DNA of 64,000 bases from positions 1 through 64,000 of the forward strand of contig NZ_VVIP01000020.1 of NCBI RefSeq assembly GCF_009650435.1. The letters run 5' to 3'. Below the pieces are notes generated by a model. The model saw only the letters and a program-made list of their open reading frames with translations. It was not told where the DNA came from and did no database searches. The stretch's first letter is position 1; each line of letters starts with the position of its first letter. Of this stretch, positions 9,409 to 17,783 are shown piece after piece. A program made the translations under genes and the position numbers. Source of the stretch: Foetidibacter luteolus. GTDB lineage: Bacteria; Bacteroidota; Bacteroidia; Chitinophagales; Chitinophagaceae.

Positions 9409-10533
9409 TTAAACCCGTACGTACCATTTTTTCCTGTCCATAATATAACCCACCATCCAGCAAAAGAGCATCCAGGATATGGCGAACAGCAAGGAGCCGG
9501 TATAAGCGCCTGCGTGACTGAAAACGTTTTGATACAGCCACTGGTACAACGATGTGCCGCCAACGCTTACCAGCCACATGATGATGACGCCAACCTCGCT
9601 TAACAGGTAAATGAACAGCGGGTTTTTGCCAAACACCTGGAAGAAGTATGTGCCCTTGGTGCGGCCCAGGAAATCAACATAGTAGATAACAACGGCCAGC
9701 AGCATACAATCGAGGCCTACGGTGTGAAGGACAAAGGTGCTGGTCCAGAGTTTTTTATTAATGGGGAAACCAAAATTCCACCAGTAAGCAATAACAAAAA
9801 TCAGAAAACCTACCAGCAGCAGTTTGGCAAGGCCTTCAAAGGTTTTGCCGCGCTCCTGTATGTAGGCGCCTGCCACGAAACCGCCGACAATGTTGCCGAT
9901 GGATGGGAAGGTGCTAAGCAGGCCTTCGGGGTCAAAAGGTACGCCTTCGCCCATGTACAGGTGTTTGTCTCCAATAAGCCAGCGGTCAAGCTTTAAAACC
10001 GCATTGCCGGCCAGGCTCAAGGGGTCGGGGCTGTCGCCAAAAAACATTAGTATGGGTTTGTATAATAACAGTATGATAATGGTAATGATTACCGTAGCGC
10101 GGGTTTTGAAAAAGTATAGCATAAGGCTGCTGATGCCATAAGCCAGCGCAATTCTTTGCAGTACGCCAAAAATGCGGGTTTCTGCAATGGGTTTTAATAC
10201 AAGCTCATGCTGTTGGTTATACTGGAAAAAAGGGAACCAGTACATTAAGTAACCCAGTAAAAAGATAAGGATGGTGCGTTTAAGGATTTTACCTACCACA
10301 CGGGAGGTGCTCATGAATTCCCATTTGCGCATCACAAAACTCATGGCATTTCCCACGGCGAACATGAAGGAAGGAAACACAAGGTCAGTGGGGGTAAAAC
10401 CATTCCACGATGCATGCAGCAGTGGTGCAAAAGTGGTATCTCCATTGCCGGGGGTATTAACGATAATCATCAGGCAAATAGTCATTCCACGGAACACATC
10501 CAGAGCCGGGAAACGTTGATTGGTGACGCTCAT
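9409..10533 (-). CDS. HGSNAT-like membrane acyltransferase (COG4299/DUF5009 type)
   Basis: This 374-aa multi-pass membrane protein starts RFPALDVFRGMTICLMIIVN, a signature of bacterial homologues of heparan-alpha-glucosaminide N-acetyltransferase. It also carries the SWNGFTPTDLVFPSFMFAVG block that follows in this family. About ten hydrophobic helices are visible. The family is thought to transfer acetyl groups across the membrane to sugars, and the bacterial substrates are largely unknown. It is a single gene on the minus strand between the transporter and a small membrane protein, and its involvement in the neighbouring sugar pathway is only a possibility. Confidence 0.8.
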   Translation of the reverse strand: MSVTNQRFPALDVFRGMTICLMIIVNTPGNGDTTFAPLLHASWNGFTPTDLVFPSFMFAVGNAMSFVMRKWEFMSTSRVVGKILKRTILIFLLGYLMYWFPFFQYNQQHELVLKPIAETRIFGVLQRIALAYGISSLMLYFFKTRATVIITIIILLLYKPILMFFGDSPDPLSLAGNAVLKLDRWLIGDKHLYMGEGVPFDPEGLLSTFPSIGNIVGGFVAGAYIQERGKTFEGLAKLLLVGFLIFVIAYWWNFGFPINKKLWTSTFVLHTVGLDCMLLAVVIYYVDFLGRTKGTYFFQVFGKNPLFIYLLSEVGVIIMWLVSVGGTSLYQWLYQNVFSHAGAYTGSLLFAISWMLFCWMVGYIMDRKKWYVRV

Positions 10534-10639
10534 GTGAGGTTAGGTTAATTTATTGCCCAATGTAATTAATTATGAAAAACAGCCTTCAAAAAAATTGCAT
10601 GCCCGGCAAAGAATTTTATAAAACGCTACAGTTGCAGCG

Positions 10640-10861
10640 CTATATTTTTCTAAAGATGCGCAATAAGATAGTGATGATAATGCTTAGCAGTATCATGGTA
10701 GTAATGGGAAAATAAAAGCGGAAATTTTCTTTTTCTATGCGGATATCGCCCGGCAGCCGGCCAATCCAGTGCAGCTTGTCGTGAAAGAAGTAAATAACAA
10801 TGCCGGCCAGCAGCAACAGCGCCCCGGCAATGATGATGTATTTACCTGTTTCAGGGTTCAT
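10640..10861 (-). CDS. DUF2905-like small membrane protein
   Basis: This 73-aa protein has two membrane helices (about 8-26 and 50-70) joined by the loop FHDKLHWIGRLPGDIRIEKE. The GRLPGDIRIE motif is characteristic of the DUF2905 family, whose function is unknown. It is complete at the usual family length. It points leftwards, about 100 bp upstream of the acyltransferase gene, and its start is about 95 bp from the divergent hydrolase gene. Confidence 0.8.
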   Translation of the reverse strand: MNPETGKYIIIAGALLLLAGIVIYFFHDKLHWIGRLPGDIRIEKENFRFYFPITTMILLSIIITILLRIFRKI

Positions 10862-10955
10862 GTTTTTATAATAACGGTGTGATGTTTAATGTTTGTAGAT
10901 TAGCTGTAAGCATGCGTGTTGCCATGCTGCCCGTAAAATTATTAACCTATTGCAT

Positions 10956-11972
10956 ATGTTAAGAAAAAGATGGTTTAAAATTCTGTTGCTGCTGATAGCT
11001 GTACTTGTTTTAGTGTACCTGCTTGGCCCACACCCTGCCACCCCTGTGTATGCTACGGATATGCCTAAAGTACCGCAACAGGCAACACTGCTGGAAGAAT
11101 ATATAGCAGCCGGCGAAGCCGTGCACAAACTAAAGCCCAACAATGAGGCCCGCATTGTTTGGTACAATGACTCCCTGAAAAATGTTACGGATTACGCTAT
11201 TGTGTACCTGCATGGCTTTTCCGCCTCGCAGGAGGAAGGGCGGCCTGTACACGCCAATATAGCCCGGGAGTTTGGGTGCAACCTGTACCTTTCCCGGCTG
11301 GCTGAACATGGCATAGATACCATTGACCCGATGAAAAACCTTACTCCTGAAAAGTATTGGGCCAGTGCCAAACAGGCATTGGCCATAGGCAGGCAGTTAG
11401 GCAAAAAAATAATACTGATGGGAACATCCACCGGCGGGTCTAACGCCTTACAACTGGCCGCCGCTTACCCAAACGATATTGCCGCGTTGGTTTTACTAAG
11501 CCCTAACATTGCCATTAACAACGATAAGGCCTGGCTGCTGAACAACCCCTGGGGTTTACAGATTGCCCGGCTGGTTACCGGGGATGATTACAGTACAGCC
11601 AAAGATGACCGGCCCATTTACAAACAATACTGGCATTGGCGTTACCCGCTGGAAGCGGCGGTAGAATTGCAGGAATACCTGGAAACCACCATGACGCCTG
11701 AAACCTTTAAAAAAATTACCCAGCCTACACTAATGCTGTACTACTACCGGGATGAAGTACACCAGGACAGTGTTGTAAGTGTGCCAGCCATGCTGCAGAT
11801 GTTTAATGAACTGGGCACACCTAAAAACCAAAAAATAAAACAGGCCATACCCAACGCGGATAACCATGTATTGGGCAGCTACATAAAAAGCCATGACCTG
11901 CTAACCGTGCAAAAAGCCATTGAGGATTTTATGGAGAAAAAGCTGGGGCTGCAACGTGTGCCGCACATTTAA
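10956..11972 (+). CDS. Alpha/beta hydrolase with N-terminal membrane anchor
   Basis: This 338-aa protein starts at the ATG at 10956; a TTG two codons upstream is less likely. A hydrophobic N-terminal helix (about 7-24) anchors or exports it. The nucleophile elbow is GTSTGGS and an oxyanion-type motif is YLHGFSAS. A late Asp (RDEVHQDSV) and a His (NADNHVLGS) complete a plausible catalytic triad. It resembles serine esterases/lipases of the alpha/beta fold, with unknown substrate. It is the only plus-strand gene here and converges on the DUF1361 gene, with which it overlaps by 4 bp. Confidence 0.8.
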   Translation: MLRKRWFKILLLLIAVLVLVYLLGPHPATPVYATDMPKVPQQATLLEEYIAAGEAVHKLKPNNEARIVWYNDSLKNVTDYAIVYLHGFSASQEEGRPVHANIAREFGCNLYLSRLAEHGIDTIDPMKNLTPEKYWASAKQALAIGRQLGKKIILMGTSTGGSNALQLAAAYPNDIAALVLLSPNIAINNDKAWLLNNPWGLQIARLVTGDDYSTAKDDRPIYKQYWHWRYPLEAAVELQEYLETTMTPETFKKITQPTLMLYYYRDEVHQDSVVSVPAMLQMFNELGTPKNQKIKQAIPNADNHVLGSYIKSHDLLTVQKAIEDFMEKKLGLQRVPHI

Positions 11973-12688
11973 TACCTTACATCAAAGGATTGTTTCTGCA
12001 ATATGCGTATGGTATAATACACTACAAATAGCATGGCGCTAAAGGCGAAAGTAAAGGCCCATACCTGCAAATATTGCTGTGGTATTAATACATGCTTTGC
12101 CGATGATTTAAGCAGTACTGTGGGTTTTGTAACAATATTCCAGCTATTATACCTAAGATAACGGCCAACATAAACGCCGTAGCCAGCGAGTATGATAAAC
12201 AGCGAGCTGGTAATTTTTAGCCATACCGGTTTAAGTTGGCGGGCCAGGTAGCTTTCTACCTGCATCCAGGATACAAAGCCAAGTATCAAACCATTCCAGG
12301 CGCCGGATATTACCAGCAACAGGTCGTACCAGTAGGGTATTGGTGCCCTTTGCTCAAAGTGAAAAACATCGGTAACAATATAGGGCGCATTGGGAAAGAA
12401 CAAGAGCCAGCCCCCCATTAACAGTAACGGCTTTAGCCCCATGCTTGTGTAAGCCTGCAGGCGCCTGCTAAAAAGCAACGGCACTATGGCCAGGAAGAAG
12501 TTCCATGGATAAAACATATAGGCCATGCTGCGTGTATAAGCAAGCCTTGCTGCCAACAGTACCAGTGTAAAGCCTATGGAAAGCAGTAACGTCTTTTCAA
12601 CATTGGTTAACTTTTTCATCTTCTTCATATCTCTTGCAGGTTTAATATAGGTGGTGGCAAGGTCTGCCAGGTTAATTTTGTTGTTCAT
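11969..12688 (-). CDS. DUF1361 family membrane protein
   Basis: This protein of about 239 aa has some six transmembrane helices and the conserved region LFFPNAPYIVTDVFHF, typical of DUF1361. Its function is unknown. The ATG at 12688 (MNNKINLADL) is chosen because it follows the upstream dgkA gene closely, whereas a longer frame would overlap dgkA. It likely forms an operon with dgkA and the ferritin-like gene. Its 3' end overlaps the convergent hydrolase gene by 4 bp. Confidence 0.8.
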   Translation of the reverse strand: MNNKINLADLATTYIKPARDMKKMKKLTNVEKTLLLSIGFTLVLLAARLAYTRSMAYMFYPWNFFLAIVPLLFSRRLQAYTSMGLKPLLLMGGWLLFFPNAPYIVTDVFHFEQRAPIPYWYDLLLVISGAWNGLILGFVSWMQVESYLARQLKPVWLKITSSLFIILAGYGVYVGRYLRYNSWNIVTKPTVLLKSSAKHVLIPQQYLQVWAFTFAFSAMLFVVYYTIRILQKQSFDVRY

Positions 12689-12692
12689 ACAG

Positions 12693-13046
12693 TTATAACA
12701 GCTTAGGTAAAAAAATAACAACGCCGGCAACAACGCTTATGGCCGCGGTAAACAACACTGCCCCTGCGGCCATATCCTTTACTGCTTTAATAACAGGGTG
12801 GTAATCTTCCTGCACCAGGTCACATATTCTTTCTATGGCGCTGTTCACCATTTCCAATGCCAGCACAACAGCCATGCACAACAGCAGCATCAGCCATTCT
12901 GTAACCGATACCCCCAAACTATAGCCCAATACGGTTGCCAGAACAGCGGCCGATAACTGCACTTTCCCATTCCTTTCGTGCAGGAAGAAATACCACAGGC
13001 CGTTAAATGCGTTTTTAAAAGATGATATAATGGATTGCCGTTTCAT
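12693..13046 (-). CDS. dgkA: Diacylglycerol kinase / undecaprenol kinase (DgkA family)
   Basis: This 117-aa inner-membrane lipid kinase has the family's amphipathic start (FKNAFNGLWYFFLHERNGKVQ) and three membrane helices. The active-site block is LALEMVNSAIERICD...VKDMAAGAVL, where the EMVNSAIE and KD residues bind Mg-ATP and lipid. Members phosphorylate diacylglycerol or undecaprenol to recycle lipid carriers. The length is normal. It sits between a ferritin-like gene and a DUF1361 gene with gaps of only 4-8 bp, which indicates one transcript. Confidence 0.9.
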   Translation of the reverse strand: MKRQSIISSFKNAFNGLWYFFLHERNGKVQLSAAVLATVLGYSLGVSVTEWLMLLLCMAVVLALEMVNSAIERICDLVQEDYHPVIKAVKDMAAGAVLFTAAISVVAGVVIFLPKLL

Positions 13047-13054
13047 TGACGATG

Positions 13055-13822
13055 TTAGTTGCCATTTAATGAGGGTGAGGGTTTATTCTGATACTGCCCG
13101 TTTGCATGAATGGTAGTTTTAAGCCTGCCTATAGTTTTACTGAATTTCAGTTTCATTTTTTTGTTGTAGGCTGCATAATGATTGTTGCCGGCTTTAAATA
13201 AATTTTTGTGCGCCATCCATATTACCTGGGCGGTAAGCAGGTAAAAATATTTGTACCAGTAAAAGCAAAATAATTTGGATATGCCGCTTTTCCTCATAAA
13301 AATGGTACGCAACCTTTCCTGCTGAAATTGTATGTGCGGCGCTTCATCAATAAGTATGTCTGTGCATATTTCTTTCAACAGGTTACAACCCGTTGCGTCT
13401 TTAAGTGACTGGTAAAATATTTGTGCCGCACATTCAACGGTTATTACAGTGATTGTCCACCATTCCATGCTTGTATTAAGGTGCCGTATTTTTCTAAATA
13501 ACGCATCTCCCCAGTTATAAGTAAGCCTGGGTTTTTCAATCATATCAAGGTACCTGCCCAGGTTAGCGCCATGTTTCTGTTCCTCTTTAATAAACAGTTC
13601 AACGGCTTTAACATAAAACAAGTCTCCTGTTTGTGCAGCATAGCGTTTGGCTGCCTTAATAAGGTTGCTACCGTCGGATGTTTCGCCCAGTTGCCAGGCC
13701 TGTAGCGACGGCAGTATCGGATCTATTTCTGCTTTTGTTGCACCCGGTTGCTGGTTCCAGTTAATCCTGCTTATTTGCAGGTTATTGCTGAAGTAAGAGA
13801 ACCATTGTTCAGAAGTTTTCAT
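13055..13822 (-). CDS. Ferritin-like diiron-carboxylate protein
   Basis: This 255-aa helical protein has the spaced metal ligands of the ferritin-like fold: ELFIKEEQKHGANL (ExxH), a mid-protein Glu in TVECAAQIFYQ, and a second ExxH in DEAPHIQFQQERL. These would bind two iron atoms in a four-helix bundle. The Bacteroidota relatives I can think of are unannotated, so the reaction is unknown; oxidation or hydroxylation is possible. It is the first gene of a probable three-gene unit with dgkA and DUF1361, which might hint at a lipid or envelope role. Confidence 0.65.
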   Translation of the reverse strand: MKTSEQWFSYFSNNLQISRINWNQQPGATKAEIDPILPSLQAWQLGETSDGSNLIKAAKRYAAQTGDLFYVKAVELFIKEEQKHGANLGRYLDMIEKPRLTYNWGDALFRKIRHLNTSMEWWTITVITVECAAQIFYQSLKDATGCNLLKEICTDILIDEAPHIQFQQERLRTIFMRKSGISKLFCFYWYKYFYLLTAQVIWMAHKNLFKAGNNHYAAYNKKMKLKFSKTIGRLKTTIHANGQYQNKPSPSLNGN

Positions 13823-14231
13823 CGTGCGTTTTTTAAGTGTTTATTGTGTACCCGGCCCTGGTAGCTTCAGGATACCAGCACTGGTTTTTCATGGCGGCAT
13901 CGTTGCGTCGCAATCACTTCATCGTTCGGTTCAATGGGCGGCTTTTCAGCCCCTTATTGATGGACTTTCAACTTGAGCCTTTTGGCAAACAAATACGCTG
14001 TGTCACCACCGCGCCAGGGATTGCAGCGGTTACCCCGGTGAGGATTTGTGTGTTGGCTTCTGTGCCGGAGTAATAGCGGAAAGCCCGGTGCCCTTGCGAT
14101 AGCTTGGGCAGGCGCCCTGTATATGTAAGAACTGTTTTTTGGGTAAAGGCACCGGTTACGGAGGTAACCGGTAGCCTTTGGTTTTTCAAGGGTGCGTTGA
14201 ATTTGTAACTGCATGTAAAGTGCTTTTTGTT
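13823..14231. repeat. Intergenic gap with family A and family B repeats
   Basis: Positions about 13882-13955 are a family A copy (GGCATCGTTGCGTCGCAATC, CATCGTTCGGTTCAATGGGC). Positions about 14007-14117 are a family B copy (CCAGGGATTGCAGCGGTTAC, CCCGGTGAGGATT, GTGCCGGAGTAATAGCGGAA, CCCTTGCGATAGCTTGGGCA). No gene is supported. The two families are adjacent here as they are near 42 kb. Confidence 0.65.
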
Positions 14232-16064
14232 TTATGCAGCATCGTTCGGTACTGTTTTAAGGGCTGGGTTGTACCAGTTTATTTTTCTGCTGGCGTACAT
14301 GATTAGTGCAAGTATGATGAACAATCCTATGCTGCCAATAAGCAGGGATGTATCTTCTAAACTGATGAGCACAAATATGAACGCGTATAACAGTGTAAGC
14401 ACAGAAGTAAAGGCCAGCGCAGGCTTCCAGTTTTTAAAATGGCTTTTAACATACATGGTAATAAGCGCTATGGTAGCTGTTGCCGCTATGCCGTAAGCAT
14501 ATACAAAACGTATAAGCTCGCTGATGGATAAGAGCAGCGTATAGAAGATAACCAGTGCAAAACCTACCAGTATGTACTGCACCGGGTGTACCGGTTTGTT
14601 TTGCATAAGCTCAGTAATAAAGAACAACGCGAAACTTAAACCGATGATGAGTACTGCATATTTGGCACTGCGCATGGTTTGTGCATATTGGTCTGCAGGT
14701 TGTACCATGCTTACACCAAAGGAGAGGTTATTGTCTTTTTTAAGGCTGCCTGTTATAACGGTTGAGAACGGCAGATTAGCCTGGTTAAACTTCCACACAG
14801 CGTTAAAGCCTTTGCTGTTAATGGTATAGTCCGTGGGCAAGCCGTAGCCGTTGAATGATGGGCTTGGCCATTCTGATTGCATGCTGAATGTGCTGTTGGC
14901 GCTGAGCGGCATAAAGTGCAGTTGCTCGCTGCCACGTATTTTGATGTTGCCTGCAAAGCTTAATGGCAGTAACAGGTTTTCGGAAGTTAAAGGTATGGGT
15001 ACGGAAAGTCCATCAGTATCTATTGGATTGGTGGGCAGGCCGGGTGACAGAGTATAACGGGCTCCATTGAAGGTGATTGCCACTTTTTCTTCAATGCCTT
15101 TAAAATCTTTGATGCCAATACAAAGCCTGGCTTCATCCAGCTTAAGATTGGCCGGGTTAATGTCTTTAGGCAGGCTTACTTTAAAGTTGCCCTGCAGGTT
15201 TAAATCGCTGTGGTATAGCAACACTTTGTAGATGGAGCGTGGCCTTTGTTCTGGTATTATTTGGCCATTCACGCTAAGCTCTTCAGGAAGCAGCGTGATG
15301 TTGGTTTGAGCGGCAAGGGGTAAACCTTTTTCATCTGTTTTTACATGCGGCACTACAATGTACGGGCCGGAAATAGTTTGGGCTGATGCCCATTTGCTGC
15401 TTACTTCTTCCACTATTTCTTTCTGGCGCTGCTCCCGTTCCTGCACCAGGCTTTGAACAAAAACCGTGGGGATGAGCATTACCAAAATAAGGGCGCCTGT
15501 AATGCAGGCCTTAATAAGCACTTTGTTGTTGTTACCGGGCTGTGATGGTTTTGGGGCGTAACTGGTTTCCATATATGTGTATGTTTGATTTGAAAAGTTT
15601 CCTGGTTGCGGTCCGGTTTCTGCCGGATGGTCGTAATAACCGAAATAGTTTTTTAAGGGTTTAAGGTTGAGTAGTATGGCTATGCCGCTACAGGTAAAAA
15701 GAGCGGTGGTGATAGCAAGGGCTACTTCAAGAATTTGATCTGCATTTTTCCAGTAGAAGGGGGAGAAAACAATGCCAGCGATAACGCCATAGCACAGGCT
15801 TAGGAGAAAATTAATGCCAACCAGGTAATAGACTTTTGTCGTAAACCGCTTTTCCATCGCCTCTATTCTGAATACTGTGAAAAAGTATACAATCAATACA
15901 GGCAGGCTCCCCACCAAAGAGGCAAAAAAGGAAACAAATAATGCTGGAATTACGCCTCGAGGTTCACCAATTAAGAAACAGATGGATACACCCGCGGTAA
16001 AAGTGAGCACAGTGTGAAACCACAATCTTGCAGAGATGCTGTAATCAGTATATTCTTTGCTCAT
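14232..16064 (-). CDS. creD: CreD-like inner membrane protein with extra N-terminal membrane domain
   Basis: This 610-aa protein ends with a classical CreD module: a signal-like helix, a large periplasmic region with the SGPYIVVP block, then six C-terminal helices. That module would begin near residue 165 (METSYAP). Before it lies a unit of about 160 residues with four predicted membrane helices, which I do not recognise. The ATG at 16064 overlaps the stop of the preceding small gene (ATGA), so the extension is translationally coupled and probably real. CreD is linked to envelope stress in Enterobacteria; here it is the last gene of an operon with a winged-helix regulator and two small membrane proteins. 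The function in Bacteroidota is not established. Confidence 0.85.
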   Translation of the reverse strand: MSKEYTDYSISARLWFHTVLTFTAGVSICFLIGEPRGVIPALFVSFFASLVGSLPVLIVYFFTVFRIEAMEKRFTTKVYYLVGINFLLSLCYGVIAGIVFSPFYWKNADQILEVALAITTALFTCSGIAILLNLKPLKNYFGYYDHPAETGPQPGNFSNQTYTYMETSYAPKPSQPGNNNKVLIKACITGALILVMLIPTVFVQSLVQEREQRQKEIVEEVSSKWASAQTISGPYIVVPHVKTDEKGLPLAAQTNITLLPEELSVNGQIIPEQRPRSIYKVLLYHSDLNLQGNFKVSLPKDINPANLKLDEARLCIGIKDFKGIEEKVAITFNGARYTLSPGLPTNPIDTDGLSVPIPLTSENLLLPLSFAGNIKIRGSEQLHFMPLSANSTFSMQSEWPSPSFNGYGLPTDYTINSKGFNAVWKFNQANLPFSTVITGSLKKDNNLSFGVSMVQPADQYAQTMRSAKYAVLIIGLSFALFFITELMQNKPVHPVQYILVGFALVIFYTLLLSISELIRFVYAYGIAATATIALITMYVKSHFKNWKPALAFTSVLTLLYAFIFVLISLEDTSLLIGSIGLFIILALIMYASRKINWYNPALKTVPNDAA

Positions 16065-16270
16065 TTGGTTAGGTTTTTTTCGGTGTGCATCATCCATCCA
16101 CAATGAATAAACAAAACGCTCATGCATATTACCCAGCTTAGCCCCGCCATTCTAATCAGTAGGTTATCCTGCGGTGTGTACTGTTGAGGTATGGCCAGGC
16201 ATACAAATATTATTACCACTGTTACCAGCAGGGCTGCTATCAAATGCGTGGAAAGGATGAATTTTTTCAT
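16061..16270 (-). CDS. Small two-helix membrane protein in creD operon
   Basis: This 69-aa protein has two hydrophobic helices (about 8-28 and 38-58). It has no recognised domain. Its stop codon overlaps the creD start as ATGA and it starts 10 bp after the preceding small gene, so it is firmly within the creD operon. It may assist the neighbouring membrane proteins, but that is a guess. Confidence 0.7.
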   Translation of the reverse strand: MKKFILSTHLIAALLVTVVIIFVCLAIPQQYTPQDNLLIRMAGLSWVICMSVLFIHCGWMMHTEKNLTK

Positions 16271-16280
16271 AGCTGTGCGT

Positions 16281-16466
16281 TTAATTCTTTTGGAGTGTAA
16301 ACCTGAGCAGGCTTTTTTGTTTTGCTGTAACTGTACCGTTTAGCTGCGGTTGAATGGTATGGATGATAAGCCTTGTACGTACCCGTTTTTGCTTCCTGAT
16401 CCTGCAGGCCCATGCGTACATGAGCGCCAGGCCCATGAATACAATGTAAATAATTATAAGTTTCAT
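16281..16466 (-). CDS. Small single-helix membrane protein in creD operon
   Basis: This 61-aa protein has one N-terminal membrane helix (about 2-20) and a basic C-terminal half. It is unrecognised. It starts at the ATG at 16466, which lies 16 bp downstream of a perfect 21-bp palindrome (16482-16502) that I interpret as an operator. It is therefore probably the first gene of a transcript that continues into the 69-aa protein and creD. A longer frame from 16497 is less likely because it would start inside the operator. Confidence 0.6.
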   Translation of the reverse strand: MKLIIIYIVFMGLALMYAWACRIRKQKRVRTRLIIHTIQPQLNGTVTAKQKSLLRFTLQKN

Positions 16467-16481
16467 TTTGTTTATTTAAAA

Positions 16482-16502
16482 GTACTTTGAAATTCAAAGT
16501 AC
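16482..16502. promoter_or_regulatory. Perfect palindrome, likely operator of the winged-helix regulator
   Basis: The sequence is GTACTTTGAA-A-TTCAAAGTAC, with 10-bp arms around a single central base. It lies between the regulator gene stop (16519) and the start of the small membrane gene (16466). A second site with 17 of 21 identical bases lies upstream of the 6-TM gene at 17561. Half-sites contain TACTTTG, close to the Bacteroidota -7 element, so binding could block the promoter. The assignment to the neighbouring regulator is inference. Confidence 0.65.
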
Positions 16503-16518
16503 AAGTGCAAAAAAAATT

Positions 16519-16818
16519 TTACCCCAAAGACTTTATCATTTGCTCCAAAGCGTCAAGGTGTTGCTTAAAAGCTTTTTCGCCTGCTTTGGTAACAGAATAA
16601 GTTGTGTTTGTTTTACGACCAATAAAGCCTTTTTGAACTTTGATGTATCCACTTTCTTCCAATGTTTTCAGGTGACTTGCCAGGTTGCCATCGGTAACCT
16701 GTATCAGTTCTTTAAGGTCGTTAAAGTTTACTTCGGTGTTAACCATTACGGCGCTCATAATACCCAGCCGTATGCGGCTGTCGAACACTTTATTTAAATT
16801 TTCTATCGGATTCTTCAT
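16519..16818 (-). CDS. Winged-helix transcriptional regulator (MarR/ArsR-like, HTH_27 type)
   Basis: This 99-aa DNA-binding protein begins IENLNKVFDSRIRLGIMSAV and has a recognition region DLKELIQVTDGNLASHLKTLEESGYIKVQK, followed by a wing GRKTNTTYSVTKAGEKAF. This is the short winged-helix family often found in Bacteroidota beside membrane proteins and CreD. It probably represses its own operon through the two matching palindromes at 16482-16502 and 17561-17581. No metal-binding cysteines or sensor domain are visible, so the signal is unknown. Confidence 0.82.
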   Translation of the reverse strand: MKNPIENLNKVFDSRIRLGIMSAVMVNTEVNFNDLKELIQVTDGNLASHLKTLEESGYIKVQKGFIGRKTNTTYSVTKAGEKAFKQHLDALEQMIKSLG

Positions 16819-16898
16819 ACCCCTTATCCCCTGTGGGGAAATTTAATTTGGTTAACAGTTTCCATTCTGCACAAAACATGTGTTGAGGGGTAAGCTGC

Positions 16899-17555
16899 TT
16901 AATTTCTTTCATACTTCCACCACATCAGCGCTCCATAAACAATATGTAATACCCCAAAACCGAGCGCCCAAAAATAAAGACCGAAGCTTGAATCGTCAAT
17001 GTATAAGTTTAGTAGCCCAAGCAAAATCTGGCCGAAACCCAGGTAACGGATTTCTACGAGTGTGTATTTACTGGCGTTAACCAATGCCAACCCGTAAAAA
17101 AGCAGGCAGCCTGATGCTACCAGTTCGAAAGAGCCATGCTGCAGCACGCTGATCAGATAAACGCCCCCCACAAATAAGGGTATGCACACATTCCACATCA
17201 GGCGTTTTGCAGTGGCCCCCCATAAGGGGATTTTGTTTTTCTTGCTGCGCAGGTAGGTAAACAGGAAAGAGGACGTAAAAGCAGCAAGAAAAGTAATCAG
17301 TGCAATTGTCAGCAGGCGTATCTCCAGGTCGCTGATGGTACCTTTTGCGGTTTCCCGCATAATGTATCCGCTGCTGTTACCTGCGCTATTCAACTGGTAA
17401 ATGTTTATTTCAACTCTTGCAAAAAAAGCGCCCACCAATGCGCAGCACCCCGCCGCAATACCACTTAAGCCGCTAAGGCTGATGAACCGGCTGCTGCGTT
17501 CCATCATTTGCCTGATATCCTTTAAGGTATCCAGATGCTGAGAATTGTCACTCAT
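16899..17555 (-). CDS. Six-helix membrane protein upstream of the winged-helix regulator
   Basis: This protein of about 218 aa has some six transmembrane segments and no recognised family. The ATG at 17555 (MSDNSQHLDTLKDIRQMMER) is chosen; the longer frame begins at a TTG inside the operator-like palindrome at 17561-17581. It is followed 80 bp later by the winged-helix regulator, so the pair is probably co-transcribed. Proteins of this type (a short cytoplasmic helix and then six helices) often accompany this regulator family in Bacteroidota. The role is unknown. Confidence 0.7.
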   Translation of the reverse strand: MSDNSQHLDTLKDIRQMMERSSRFISLSGLSGIAAGCCALVGAFFARVEINIYQLNSAGNSSGYIMRETAKGTISDLEIRLLTIALITFLAAFTSSFLFTYLRSKKNKIPLWGATAKRLMWNVCIPLFVGGVYLISVLQHGSFELVASGCLLFYGLALVNASKYTLVEIRYLGFGQILLGLLNLYIDDSSFGLYFWALGFGVLHIVYGALMWWKYERN

Positions 17556-17560
17556 AAAAA

Positions 17561-17581
17561 GCACTTTGTGTTTCAAAGTAC
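17561..17581. promoter_or_regulatory. Second operator-like palindrome of the creD locus
   Basis: GCACTTTGTG-T-TTCAAAGTAC matches the perfect palindrome at 16482-16502 in 17 of 21 positions and retains the CAAAGTNC half on both sides. It begins 6 bp upstream of the start codon of the 6-TM gene. It is less symmetric than the first site. Confidence 0.6.
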
Positions 17582-17689
17582 ATGAGAAAAATTGATGTGG
17601 CCAAATTTTTTGAAAAGAATTTTTTTAGAGGAACTAATTAGGAAAGTAAAACGAAGAACTGATATGAGGCGATGAAAATTTCTACCCGG

Positions 17690-17773
17690 TGGGAAAAGCT
17701 GCATAGCGAACAGAACGTACAAGAGTGCGACGCAAGTAAAGCCTCATGCTTGTTCCTGCTGCCGGGCCCATAA
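17690..17773 (+). repeat. Dispersed repeat family A, canonical copy
   Basis: One of the best-preserved copies: GGGAAAAGCTGCATAGCGAA, CAGAACGTACAAGAGTGCGA, CGCAAGTAAAGCCTCATGCT, TGTTCCTGCTGCCGGGCCCA, TAAAAC. It serves as a reference for the intact target of the transposon at 27.4-30.8 kb. Confidence 0.8.
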
Positions 17774-17783
17774 AACTTTGTTT

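Noticed and set aside
16267..16497. 76-aa frame overlapping the 61-aa gene
   Set aside because: It starts inside the operator palindrome, its composition (many His, Tyr, Lys) is poor, and the 61-aa frame has a membrane helix and fits the operon spacing.
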